The position numbers and the translations under genes were made by a program. Shown here piece after piece: positions 16,366 to 25,155 of a stretch of DNA of 54,069 nt. Under the pieces are notes generated by a model, which searched no databases, had not been told where the DNA came from, and saw only the letters and a program-made list of their open reading frames with translations. Numbering within the stretch: position 1 is the stretch's first letter; the number at the start of each line of letters is the position of its first letter. The DNA comes from Bryobacterales bacterium (GTDB taxonomy: Bacteria; Acidobacteriota; Terriglobia; Bryobacterales; Bryobacteraceae): NCBI GenBank assembly GCA_003167495.1, contig PMSX01000278.1:1-54069 (forward strand), given 5' to 3'.

Positions 16366-16560
16366 CCTATCGCAATCGTAGAAGAGGAGCGCCGCATTCG
16401 CGAAGAGCATGCCGCCAGGTTCAACTACGACGTTGACGCCATTTACGCGGATTTGAAGCGGCTGGAGGCGGAAAGTAGGTTGCCGCATGTTTCCTTCGCG
16501 CCACGCCGATCGTCGACGAGCGCGGCCGCGGGAACGATTCCACCAATCGCGGCAAATTGA
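16366..16560 (+). pseudogene. Remnant of small helical protein
   Basis: Codons from 16366 to the TGA at 16558-16560 read 'PIAIVEEERRIREEHAARFNYDVDAIYADLKRLEAESRL'. The 'VEEERRIREEHAARFNYDVDAIYADLK' part is typical of a widespread family of short antitoxin-like or hypothetical proteins. There is no usable start codon after the stop at 16363-16365, and the C-terminal 20 residues look random. The gene probably lost its start. No partner gene is seen. Confidence 0.5.
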
Positions 16561-16630
16561 TAGACGGCCTCAAGTTCCTTTCAAAACAAGTCCGCTCTCA
16601 GGCGGTTTTAGCATCGACCGCTACGGTCTC

Positions 16631-17022
16631 TCAGTGAATGGCGTAGGCGGCCTGCCACGCACCGTTCTCCTTCACCAGCGGGAGGCGCTCTGTCACAGCG
16701 GTCTTGTGAGTGAAATCTGTTTTGAAGTGAATGATGCTGTCATCGGCACCCGGCGCGCGCCGCGCAGCGTTTTGGTGAAATCGACGCGCCCGACAGAGCG
16801 AGTTACGATGCTGCCAAGCGGCTGGCGGAACTGCTTCAGCGAAGCGATCCACTGTTGCTGCCCAACCTGATCCCGGAACATCGATGCGACCTGTTTCCAA
16901 CTGTCTTCGTTATTCTTCGCTGTCTAGGAGGGTCAGTCATTTTGTCCGGCGGTGGCAGCTTCCTCCTCGGCCGCCGCAGCCGTTAGGACGAGGGCGATAA
17001 GAGCGAGCAGAACAAAGCGCAT
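16631..17022 (-). pseudogene. DUF4019-like exported protein, frameshifted
   Basis: From the ATG at 17022 the minus strand encodes a signal peptide, MRFVLLALIALVLTAAAA, then an in-frame stop near 16935. Other frames continue with 'EDSWKQVASMFRDQVGQQQWIASLKQFRQPLGSIVTR' and, after a second shift near 16755, 'GADDSIIHFKTDFTHKTAVTERLPLVKENGAW'. Read together this is a normal-length DUF4019 protein, a family of small exported proteins of unknown function. At least two frame or stop lesions make it a pseudogene, unless the sequence has errors. Confidence 0.7.
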
Positions 17023-17076
17023 GAAGCTAGAATTTCCTTCACATTGTGCTCCACGGTTATGATTAATATTCCGCGT

Positions 17077-17994
17077 ATGCTTACTTCCCGTCGTCACCTC
17101 CTTTCCACGATCGCATTGGCGGGAGCCGCTGCGCCTAACGTGGCTGCTAGTGCTTTAGGAAAGCCGATCGGGCTGCAGCTCTATACCGTCGATGCTGAGA
17201 TGCAGCGGGATTTTAGCGGCACTCTGTCGAAGGTCGCTCAGATCGGTATCAAAGAAGTCGAAATAGCCGGGCTTTATGGCAAGACCCCTGCCGATTGGAA
17301 AGCTGCGCTAAGCAGCAGCGGGCTTTCTTGTCGCAGTGTCCATGTTTACGACGCAAACCAATCGCCCGAAGAGGTTATGGACTTCGCCAGTGCACTCGGG
17401 GCCAAATATGTCGTTACCTCGCTTAATCCGCCGCCGGAAATTATGGCCAAAATCGCTGGGATAAAGGCCGACTGGGTGCCCCTGATACACGCCGTCGAAG
17501 GGATGACGCTTGACGATTGGAAGAAGAGCGTCGCCATCGCCGATCAGCTTGCTGAACAGGCTGCAAAGCACGGTCTGGTGTACGCCTATCACAACCACAA
17601 CGTCGAGTTCAGGAAGTTTGGAAACACCACCATCTTCGAGATGCTGCTGGCGTCTACCAACCCGGCAACGGTCAAGTTCGAAATGGATTGCGGCTGGGTT
17701 TCAGCCGCTGGTTACGATCCGGCAATGTTTCTCTATAAATATCCTGATCGCATCTGCATGCTGCATATCAAGGCATTCCAGGCTGGGCCGCCCAACCTGA
17801 ATCTGGTGGGTCCCAAGGAGCCCAAGCCTACCGAACTAGGCCGCGGAAAGCCACACTACGAACCTATTTTTGCCGCGGCCGCCAAAGCACACGTTGAGCA
17901 ATACTACATCGAGCAAGAGCCGCCTTTCACGGAGATGTCCGTCTTTCAGGCAATCAGAGTCAATTACAACTATCTGCACGCCATGCCGTCCTAG
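17077..17994 (+). CDS. Exported sugar phosphate isomerase/epimerase-like protein
   Basis: A product of 305 residues from the ATG at 17077 (an upstream start at 17044 would add 11). The N-terminus MLTSRRHLLSTIALAGAAA is a Tat signal (twin Arg). The rest is a TIM barrel of the xylose isomerase-like (AP endonuclease 2) superfamily: 'PIGLQLYTV', 'GIKEVEIAGLYG', 'YHNHNVEF' (metal-binding His and Glu region), 'KFEMDCGWV', 'ICMLHIKAF' and 'YYIEQEPP'. The spread of Glu/Asp/His ligands fits a divalent metal enzyme that isomerises or epimerises a sugar. Substrate unknown. It is the last gene before the PadR-ADOP operon. Confidence 0.85.
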   Translation: MLTSRRHLLSTIALAGAAAPNVAASALGKPIGLQLYTVDAEMQRDFSGTLSKVAQIGIKEVEIAGLYGKTPADWKAALSSSGLSCRSVHVYDANQSPEEVMDFASALGAKYVVTSLNPPPEIMAKIAGIKADWVPLIHAVEGMTLDDWKKSVAIADQLAEQAAKHGLVYAYHNHNVEFRKFGNTTIFEMLLASTNPATVKFEMDCGWVSAAGYDPAMFLYKYPDRICMLHIKAFQAGPPNLNLVGPKEPKPTELGRGKPHYEPIFAAAAKAHVEQYYIEQEPPFTEMSVFQAIRVNYNYLHAMPS

Positions 17995-18009
17995 GGCTTA
18001 TTACAGGTT

Positions 18010-18049
18010 GACATCTTACCCAAACAGGTTCACACTCGGGTAAGATGTC
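18010..18049. promoter_or_regulatory. Inverted-repeat operator over PadR start codon
   Basis: GACATCTTACCC (18010-18021) and GGGTAAGATGTC (18038-18049) are a perfect 12-bp inverted repeat with a 16-base centre. The left arm overlaps a TTGACA -35-like hexamer (18008-18013) and the right arm contains the ATG start of the PadR gene at 18045. PadR regulators bind dyads of this size, so autorepression at this site is likely. No Shine-Dalgarno sequence is visible before the ATG, so the transcript may be leaderless or nearly so. Confidence 0.65.
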
Positions 18050-18401
18050 GTCAGGAGAAGAACAGGAACGCCTCGCGTTGCTCCAAGGTACGCTGGATCT
18101 GTTGATCTTGCGAAGGCTGATCTTCGGGCCAGAACACGGTCAGGGCATCGCCCGCGCGATTCAGGAGACCTCCGGCGATGAGTTGTTGATCGAACACGGC
18201 GCCCTCTACCCTGCACTGCAGCGGCTCGAAGCGAGGGGATGGATCAGCGCCGCCTGGGGTACTTCTGAGAACAACCGCAGGGCGCGTTTCTATACGTTGA
18301 CGAAGGCCGGCCGAACACAACTCGCGCGCGAGTCGACGCGTTGGCGGCGCATGGCTGCGGCCATTGGTCGTGTGCTCGGACCTGAAACTTCGGAGGCTTG
18401 A
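18045..18401 (+). CDS. PadR-family transcriptional regulator
   Basis: A 118-residue winged-helix protein. 'LALLQGTLDLLILRRLIFGPEHGQGIARAIQETSGDELLIEHGALYPALQRLEARGWISAAWG' covers the whole PadR DNA-binding domain, including the recognition helix and wing; the C-terminal helix is the dimerisation arm. In Acidobacteriota this class sits directly before ADOP permeases and probably controls them in response to a small molecule. Its stop (TGA, 18399-18401) is four bases from the ADOP start, so the two are one operon. Confidence 0.93.
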   Translation: MSSGEEQERLALLQGTLDLLILRRLIFGPEHGQGIARAIQETSGDELLIEHGALYPALQRLEARGWISAAWGTSENNRRARFYTLTKAGRTQLARESTRWRRMAAAIGRVLGPETSEA

Positions 18402-18405
18402 GGTC

Positions 18406-21042
18406 ATGTTCTGGCGCAGAAAACAGAGTGACTTTTCGGCGGAAATCGAGGCCCACCTAAGCCATGAGGTCGACCGCCTGCGGCGCGAACTCGGGCTATC
18501 TGATGAGGAAGCGCGGGCAGTAGCTCGGCGCGAGTTCGGCAATCTCGCCGCGGCCGAGGAGAAATTCTATGAAGCCGGCCGTTGGATGTGGTGGGACCAT
18601 CTCCGCAACGATATCCGTTACGCGCTGCGCCTGATGGCGAACGATGTGCGCCTCACCGCGATCGTTGTTGTCACGCTGGCGCTGGGGATCGCGGCCAATT
18701 CGATCATTTTCAGCGCTGTCCGTGCGGTACTTCTGCGCCCGCTTCCGTACAAGCAACCCGATCGATTGGTACAGGTGTGGGACAGCGGCCCCCGGTCCGG
18801 TGGAGAGTCTGATTGGGTTTCGTTTCCGGACTTTCGCGACTGGCTTGCGGCCAACCGAGTATTTGACGAGATCGCCGCGTGGCGATTCGCGACACTGACG
18901 CTCAGCGGCGGGCGCGAACCCGAGGCCATGCTCGGACTCGAGGTGACAGATCGGCTGTTCGCCGTGCTCGGCGTCAAGCCTGCGCTCGGCCGCACGTTCT
19001 TGCCCGGCGAAGACAGGCCGGGCCGGGAGACAGTCGCGGTGATCAGCCACGGCCTATGGCGACGCCGGTTCGGTAGCGATCCCGGGGTAGCCGGCAGCCG
19101 GGTCAATATCGCGGGCAAACCGTACACCATCATCGGAGTTATGCCTCCGCAATTCCGCTTCCCGAACAGCATACCCGGCGATAACGACGTCGTCCCTATT
19201 GACCTTTGGATACCCATGCGCACCGTTCCGGATCTGGAGGAGCGTGGCAGCCGCAACTTTTGGACTGTCGCCCGCCTGAAGGAGGGCGTGACTCTCTCTC
19301 AGTCGCGGGCGAACATGGACGCCGTCGCGGCGAATCTTGCACGGCAGTATCCAAACACGAACAAGGACATGGGCGCCACCGTTTTGCGGCTCCAGGATCA
19401 TCTGACCTCCGATGTCGCTCCGGTGCTGGCTATCCTCCTGGCAGCGGTCGGGCTGGTGTTGTTGCTCGTGTGCGCGAACGTAGCGGGCCTGTTGTTGTCG
19501 CGGGCACAAGCGCGCGCGCGTGAGCTGGCGATACGGGCATCGCTTGGAGCGGGGCGCGGCCGTCTCATTCGCCAGGTGCTTACCGAAAGCATGTTACTGG
19601 CAGCCTTCGGTGCGGCGGCAGGTCTTGTCGTCGCCCGGTTCGGAGCATCGTTGCTCGTGAAATTCGGCCCCGCCAACATCCCGCGATTGAGCGAGGCCGC
19701 CATTGACGGACAGGTTGCGCTGTTCACTGCGGCGATAGCGCTGGTAGCCGGGTTGCTCTGCGGCATGGCGCCCGCGCTCCTCGCTGGAGGCTCGGACCTG
19801 CACCGGTCGCTGAAAGAGGCCGGCGCGCGTGCAACGGCATCACGGGGAAGCTTAATGGCGCGGAGCGTTTTGGTTGCCACCCAGATTGCGCTCGCCGTCG
19901 TGTTGCTGACCGGAGCCGGTTTGCTGATTCGCAGTTTCGTGCGTGTCATCCATGTCGATCCGGGCTTTCGGGCCGCCAATGTGCTCAGCGTCATCATAGG
20001 CCTTCCAGATTCGCGCTATTCAGATCCGGCAAAGCAAACGGCTTTCTTTGAAGAAGTCGTGCGTCGCCTGCGCGCGACCCCTGGCATTGAAGCCGCCGCC
20101 GTTTCCGATTCGGTGCCTCTGAGCGGGAGCAATGACCAGGGAGCCTTTCGCATTGAAGGGCGCGCGGAACCCAAGCCGGGCGATGACGGCCCGCAGGCCA
20201 ACCGGCCGCGTGTGTCGAGCGAGTACTTCGAGACCATGGGCATTCCGCTGCTCCGCGGCAGGCTGTTTGATGAACGCGATCGGGCGGGTTCGGCGGATGT
20301 TGCCGTGATAAGCGATCTGGCGGCGCGGATATACTGGCCGGGCGAAGATCCCATCGGGAAGCGCCTGTTCGTCGATTGGGAGGCTAACGGACGACCGATA
20401 TGGCGCGAGATCGTCGGCATCGTTGGAAGCACGCGGCACTTTGGTCTCGAGGCGCGCCAAAAAGCGGAGATCTACCTTCCGCACACACAATCTCCACGGC
20501 AGTTCATGTTTCTGCTGGTACGGTCGAAGGCAGGGGAGTTATCCGCCGCCGCGGCTGCGATCCGTCATGAGATTGCCGGTCTGGATCCGGAGCTGGCGGG
20601 TATCGGTTTACGCAGCATGGATGGGCTCATCGCCGTCGCGGAATCCCGCCGCCGCTTTCAGGTCCTGCTGATGGGCTGCTTCGCCGGACTTGCGGCTGTA
20701 CTTGCCGCGATCGGAATCTATGGCGTGATGGTCAACACGGTAGTACGGCGCACGCGGGAGATCGGCTTGCGGCTGGCGCTCGGGGCGTCCCCGCGCGATG
20801 CGGTGACCATGATTGTGAGCAGCGGGATGCTGCTCGCGGGCGCAGGCATCGCCGCCGGATTCGCCGCTGCCATCGCACTGATGCGATTCATCCGGACTCT
20901 TCTGTTCGATGTTTCGCCGTTCGATGTACCAACATTCACGGCCGTCGCGGCACTGCTGGCGCTGATTGCGTTCGTTTCGGCGTGGGCTCCGGCCCGTGCA
21001 GCAGCGAGGGTGGACCCTGTGGTCGCGCTTCGCGAGGAGTAG
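18406..21042 (+). CDS. ADOP-family ABC transporter permease (MacB/FtsX type)
   Basis: A product of 878 residues from the ATG at 18406, which has GGAGG at 18392-18396. An N-terminal helical domain ('FSAEIEAHLSHEVDRLRRELGLSDEEARAVARREFGN') is diagnostic of acidobacterial duplicated orphan permeases. A first membrane helix (about 80-105) is followed by a MacB-type periplasmic domain, an FtsX three-helix block (about 345-480), a second MacB domain and a second FtsX block (about 755-875), the latter ending 'SAWAPARAAARVDPVVALREE'. No ATPase gene is adjacent, as usual for ADOPs. Probably a mechanotransmission or export system for peptides or drugs, controlled by the PadR gene. This region is notably GC-rich. 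Confidence 0.93.
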   Translation: MFWRRKQSDFSAEIEAHLSHEVDRLRRELGLSDEEARAVARREFGNLAAAEEKFYEAGRWMWWDHLRNDIRYALRLMANDVRLTAIVVVTLALGIAANSIIFSAVRAVLLRPLPYKQPDRLVQVWDSGPRSGGESDWVSFPDFRDWLAANRVFDEIAAWRFATLTLSGGREPEAMLGLEVTDRLFAVLGVKPALGRTFLPGEDRPGRETVAVISHGLWRRRFGSDPGVAGSRVNIAGKPYTIIGVMPPQFRFPNSIPGDNDVVPIDLWIPMRTVPDLEERGSRNFWTVARLKEGVTLSQSRANMDAVAANLARQYPNTNKDMGATVLRLQDHLTSDVAPVLAILLAAVGLVLLLVCANVAGLLLSRAQARARELAIRASLGAGRGRLIRQVLTESMLLAAFGAAAGLVVARFGASLLVKFGPANIPRLSEAAIDGQVALFTAAIALVAGLLCGMAPALLAGGSDLHRSLKEAGARATASRGSLMARSVLVATQIALAVVLLTGAGLLIRSFVRVIHVDPGFRAANVLSVIIGLPDSRYSDPAKQTAFFEEVVRRLRATPGIEAAAVSDSVPLSGSNDQGAFRIEGRAEPKPGDDGPQANRPRVSSEYFETMGIPLLRGRLFDERDRAGSADVAVISDLAARIYWPGEDPIGKRLFVDWEANGRPIWREIVGIVGSTRHFGLEARQKAEIYLPHTQSPRQFMFLLVRSKAGELSAAAAAIRHEIAGLDPELAGIGLRSMDGLIAVAESRRRFQVLLMGCFAGLAAVLAAIGIYGVMVNTVVRRTREIGLRLALGASPRDAVTMIVSSGMLLAGAGIAAGFAAAIALMRFIRTLLFDVSPFDVPTFTAVAALLALIAFVSAWAPARAAARVDPVVALREE

Positions 21043-21448
21043 CCCAGCCGAGTCCCCTACCTCACCTCGACCGAGATGCTGACAAGGCGGCTTCATTCGG
21101 CCATGGTTCTGTCCGATATCGACGTGTTCCAGCCACAATCTCGAGCGGACGAATGAGGCCAGTCCGCGCTCTTCGCCTTCACTTGCGAGATAGTTCCATC
21201 ATGAGGTGACGTTTGGTGCTCCTCACCATTTTTCTTCTCTCCTGCTTCGCGCCGCTCGCCGCGCTCTCGGTCGATGCACTTTTCGTGTCCCGGACTGGGT
21301 TCGCGGTTGCGGCACGAGTGGGTCTATCGCAGCTTAGCCATAGCTCGTGAGGGACTGGGTAGGGTGAATGCGAATCCGTAAAGATGGGCAAGCAGCCCTC
21401 GATAAGGTTTATGCGAGGTAGCAAGGAAAAAAGGGCTGAGCAGTATCT
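21043..21448. other. 406-base intergenic region, no gene seen
   Basis: Lies between the ADOP permease and the subtilase. Both strands have only short frames without family similarity or good ribosome binding sites. The subtilase promoter is probably here, but no convincing -35/-10 pair was found. No long hairpin is obvious. Confidence 0.5.
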
Positions 21449-23209
21449 ATGAAAACCATTCGACAGCTAATTCCATTTGCGATGTTGACGAGCGCAGTAT
21501 TTGGCCAAGCACCCAAGGTTTCGCGCGAGTTCGAGAGTATAGACCCAAAAACAAACGTTAACGTAATCGTGCAGTACACTCACGTTCCGGGCGACGAAGA
21601 TCGCCAGAAGGTGATCGCACGCGGGGGAGAACATCATGGCACACTTCTTTCTGTAAAGGGTGCCGCTTACCGCGTCCCAGCCTCTTTGATCGCCGATCTA
21701 GCCAACGATTCGACCGTGACCCACATTTCGGTTGACCACAAACTGGCAGCCCGCAACGACTATTCAGTGGCGGCAACGAATGCGGCGGTCGCCTGGAACA
21801 CGTATGGAGCGACCGGAAAGGGAATAGGTATCGCCATTATCGACAGTGGAATCAGTGCGCACCCGGACGTCGCCTCCAGCATTGTGTATACCCAAGATTT
21901 CACAGGCGGCAACGGCACCGATGCTTACGGCCATGGAACACACGTTGCGGCTCTAGCTGCAGGCACGGGCGCTCATGCCAAATGCACCCCCTGTACACGC
22001 GACCTTGCGGGGATGGCTCCCGGAGCAAGCCTCATCAACCTGCGGGTACTGGATGCGAACGGTGAATCGAGTGACAGCACGGTGATCAGCGCCATTGAGA
22101 CGGCGATTCAATTGAAAGCGACCTACAACATCCGGGTCATCAATCTTTCACTCGGCCGGCCACCGTTTGAGACCTATACAGCAGATCCTCTGTGTCAGGC
22201 AGTGGAAGCAGCCTGGAAGGCGGGGATTGTAGTGGTAGTGGCGGCGGGAAACGATGGCCGAGTGAACACCGCTAACAATATGGGTTACGGCACGATCAAC
22301 TCGCCCGCTAACGACCCATATGTGCTGACGGTTGGCGCAATGAAGACTCTGCAGACCTACACCCGCACCGACGACTTGATGGCCAGCTATAGCTCCAAGG
22401 GCCCATCCTTGATTGACAACATCGCCAAGCCCGATCTCGTGGCCCCGGGTAATTTGCTTGTTTCGGCGTTGGCCAACCCCACTGATGCGATACCGACAGC
22501 CTATCCTCAGACCTTTATCATGGCGGATTACTATGACTCGTCGGCTGGTTCGACGACCGAATCCGGTTATTACTACTCGCTGAGTGGCACCAGCATGGCT
22601 GCGGCCGTGACCACTGGCGCGGTGGCCGACCTGCTGCAGGTACAGCCGAAGCTGACCCCGGACCAAGTGAAGGCCCGGCTAATGCTGACATCCTACAAAA
22701 CGTTCCCTTCATCGAGTGTCGCGGTTGATCCGGTTACCGGGCAAAGCTACCTCGACTACTATGATGCGCTGACGCGGGGTGCCGGGTATCTCGATTTGGC
22801 GGCGGCTCTACAGAACACAACAGTTGCTTCGGGTTCGGCGCTCTCTCCGACACTCAAATTCTCCACTAGCACCAACAAACCTTACTTGCAATACGGCAGT
22901 TCTACGGTCTGGGCGCAATCCGGAACCAGCGGAGCCTACGCGCCAGCAAATGTTTGGGGTACCACAGCGGTTAACTCAAGCAATACAGTGTTGACACTGG
23001 CAACTACTCTCAACGCCGTGAGTAACTCGGCTACCTCAGCCGCTTGGGGAACCAGCGCAGCCTGGGGAACGGCGCTCCTAGGTACGCTCTCGGCTAGTTC
23101 CGCCGCTTGGGGCACCAGCGCGGCCTGGGGTACCAGTGCTGTCTGGGGTACCAGTGCTGTCTGGGGGACATCGATGGCAGGGTCCGATCCAGTGATCGGC
23201 GAGAGATAG
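21449..23209 (+). CDS. Subtilisin-like serine protease (S8) with WGTS-repeat tail
   Basis: A 586-residue secreted protease. It has a signal peptide (MKTIRQLIPFAMLTSAVFGQ), an I9-like propeptide (about 35-100) and an S8 catalytic domain with Asp132 ('AIIDSGIS'), His162 ('YGHGTHVA'), the oxyanion Asn268 ('AAGNDG') and Ser382 ('SGTSMAA'). Two Cys pairs occur near 179-182. After residue about 465 comes a tail of Trp-Gly-Thr-Ser units: AWGTS, VWGTS and relatives at least seven times, which is degenerate upstream and near-perfect at the end. The tail could be a cell-surface, carbohydrate-binding or sorting element. It ends a few bases before a bidirectional-looking hairpin. Confidence 0.9.
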   Translation: MKTIRQLIPFAMLTSAVFGQAPKVSREFESIDPKTNVNVIVQYTHVPGDEDRQKVIARGGEHHGTLLSVKGAAYRVPASLIADLANDSTVTHISVDHKLAARNDYSVAATNAAVAWNTYGATGKGIGIAIIDSGISAHPDVASSIVYTQDFTGGNGTDAYGHGTHVAALAAGTGAHAKCTPCTRDLAGMAPGASLINLRVLDANGESSDSTVISAIETAIQLKATYNIRVINLSLGRPPFETYTADPLCQAVEAAWKAGIVVVVAAGNDGRVNTANNMGYGTINSPANDPYVLTVGAMKTLQTYTRTDDLMASYSSKGPSLIDNIAKPDLVAPGNLLVSALANPTDAIPTAYPQTFIMADYYDSSAGSTTESGYYYSLSGTSMAAAVTTGAVADLLQVQPKLTPDQVKARLMLTSYKTFPSSSVAVDPVTGQSYLDYYDALTRGAGYLDLAAALQNTTVASGSALSPTLKFSTSTNKPYLQYGSSTVWAQSGTSGAYAPANVWGTTAVNSSNTVLTLATTLNAVSNSATSAAWGTSAAWGTALLGTLSASSAAWGTSAAWGTSAVWGTSAVWGTSMAGSDPVIGER

Positions 23210-23243
23210 AATCCATTTCGCACGAATTTGCATCGCTTAGTCC

Positions 23244-23280
23244 GGCGGGAGGCGGCGCTTCTTTTGCGTCACCTCCCGCC
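23244..23280. terminator. Convergent-gene hairpin terminator
   Basis: GGCGGGAGG (23244-23252) and CCTCCCGCC (23272-23280) form a perfect 9-bp stem. It lies between the subtilase stop (23209) and the end of the minus-strand cytochrome gene, whose last codons overlap the stem. CTTCTTTT lies in the loop and there is no strong T run, so termination efficiency is uncertain. Confidence 0.5.
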
Positions 23281-25137
23281 TAGCTGCGCGTTCACACGCT
23301 CCAGATTTGCGCGGGCCGCCTGATTCTCAGGATTGAGACGAAGCGCACTTTCGAACGCATCCCTTGCGCCATGCAAATCGCCTTTGATAGCCAACAACGT
23401 GCCCAGATTCGTTTGAGCGTCGGCATTTTGCGGGTCGAGGCGCACGGCTTCCCGGAAGTGCAACAGGGCGTCGGCGTAGTTGCTTTGTTTGAAGTCAATC
23501 GTGCCCAGGCCCGCGTGGGCACCGGCGTCATCCGGCTTCTCTTGCAAGAAACGCACATATTCTTGGCGCGCGCCAGACAGGTCGCCGCTCACCGCCAGGG
23601 CACGCGCGAGGTTATAACGCGCGTTTAGATAGTGTTCATCCAGCTCCAATGTCAGGCGGAACTCCGCAATGGCCACGGTTACCTCTTCTTGTAGGAGCAG
23701 CGCAGTTGCGAGGCTGTTGTGCGCGGCCACGCTTTTCGGTTCGGCCTTCAAAGCTGCGCGATAGGCGTTTGCTGCCTCATCATAGTTACCTCGCATTTGC
23801 AGCAATGCGCCGAGGTTATAGTGAGCCAGAAAGTCGGCCGGATATTTCTCCAATCGCCGCCGCATAACGGCTTCTTGAAGAGCCAACCGTGGATCTTCTC
23901 CGCCAGGATTCTCTTTGGGAAGAAGTTGGAGCCACACGTGGCCCATTTCGTCTTCGCTACGATTTCCGGCCACTACGAGCTTGGGAGGATGGTTCGGGTT
24001 GCGCGGATTCTCCGCAGTATTGTCGTAACGGATACGCATGCTGACCTTCGTGCCTTTTGGAAGTTCGATCGGCGTCGCATAATCGTAAGTCGCCTGCCAG
24101 TTGATATCCCAATCCGTAATGCGAATCAACCAGCGGCGCGTGCCGCCAGGTAGGGTAGCCCACGCCTCCACGAGCTTGCCCAGATAGTGCGCATGCGGAT
24201 AGATGGCGAGGACCTGCACGTCCACAGGCAGCGTGAGTTCGTCGCTGACCACGAAATCCTTGGTCCCAGGTCGGATGTGTAGCGCGCCATCGTTCTCTAG
24301 TTGCACGAGCATGGGAAAGTGGGTCGGCGGGTGCGCGGCAAAGTAGATTCCCACCTCCGCCTGCAACTGCTCTTCTTTACCCGTCGGCTGCAGGTGCAGG
24401 TTGAGAACCAGGTCGGTTTCCGGATCAAGGCGCCACGACATGTCGTCCGGTTCTGGGCGCAAGACCGTAGCGGGTTTCCAAAACAAAAAGTGAGAATCGG
24501 GCTCGAAGTTGTCCGCCGCTGGCTCTGTCATCACATCCATGCCGGCAAAACCGGGCTGGCCGTCTTGGCCGTCGCGCTTTCTGAGGGAACGGGTGCGGTC
24601 GAGCACGATATTGGCGTGGTGCACGACGCGTGGATTGCTCATACGGAGTTCGAAGCCGCGCACATAGCGAACTTGAGTCACGCCGCTCGGGACAACGAAG
24701 TTGCGAAAGATGTCGCCGGCGGTGGCGGGTACGCGAAAAGGGGCGGGCATGCGCAAGATCAGGTCTGGCGGACCCATTTGCCAATCGCTGGTGAAACGCG
24801 GCGCCGCGGCCAGATCGGCCTCTTCGCCGCGCAGTTTTCCCTGCTCTAACCAGTGCGCAAACAGGCCAATCTGCTCCGGAGTCAGGCTGCGGTCACCGGC
24901 AAACTTTCCATAGCCGGGCTCGGGCGGCCATGGCGGCATGTAGCGGCGCGACGTGACGGCGACAATCTGCGCGGCGTGTTTGGCCACATCGTCGTAGCTC
25001 ACTAAAGGGAACGGGCCACTGCCGCCTTGGTGGTGACACGGAGCGCAATGCGAAAACAGAATCGGCGCCAAGTCTCTGTTAAAGGTCACGGTCTGCCCGA
25101 ACACCGCGTGCGCGCAACAAAAGAAGGTAATTGCTAT
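23269..25137 (-). CDS. Cytochrome c-monooxygenase-like-TPR protein
   Basis: About 622 residues if begun at the ATA of 25135-25137, which gives an ideal signal peptide (AITFFCCAHAVFGQ); the first standard start is a GTG at 25104, inside the signal. A haem-binding Cys-x-x-Cys-His ('HCAPCHH', near residue 20 of the GTG form) and 'RYMPPWPPEPGYG' make a cytochrome c-like domain. Residues about 100-370 resemble copper ascorbate-dependent monooxygenases ('NPRVVHHANIVLD', 'LNLHLQPTGK', 'YPHAHYLGK'). Then TPR repeats (about 410-600). Probably periplasmic, oxidising an unknown substrate. It follows DUF2103 with an 18-base gap. Confidence 0.8.
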   Translation of the reverse strand: MAITFFCCAHAVFGQTVTFNRDLAPILFSHCAPCHHQGGSGPFPLVSYDDVAKHAAQIVAVTSRRYMPPWPPEPGYGKFAGDRSLTPEQIGLFAHWLEQGKLRGEEADLAAAPRFTSDWQMGPPDLILRMPAPFRVPATAGDIFRNFVVPSGVTQVRYVRGFELRMSNPRVVHHANIVLDRTRSLRKRDGQDGQPGFAGMDVMTEPAADNFEPDSHFLFWKPATVLRPEPDDMSWRLDPETDLVLNLHLQPTGKEEQLQAEVGIYFAAHPPTHFPMLVQLENDGALHIRPGTKDFVVSDELTLPVDVQVLAIYPHAHYLGKLVEAWATLPGGTRRWLIRITDWDINWQATYDYATPIELPKGTKVSMRIRYDNTAENPRNPNHPPKLVVAGNRSEDEMGHVWLQLLPKENPGGEDPRLALQEAVMRRRLEKYPADFLAHYNLGALLQMRGNYDEAANAYRAALKAEPKSVAAHNSLATALLLQEEVTVAIAEFRLTLELDEHYLNARYNLARALAVSGDLSGARQEYVRFLQEKPDDAGAHAGLGTIDFKQSNYADALLHFREAVRLDPQNADAQTNLGTLLAIKGDLHGARDAFESALRLNPENQAARANLERVNAQLGGR

Positions 25138-25155
25138 GGCAAAATTCGGCGTGAT

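Noticed and set aside
18496..19256. Minus-strand frames opposite the ADOP gene
   Set aside because: Arg/Ser/Pro-rich shadows in GC-rich DNA.
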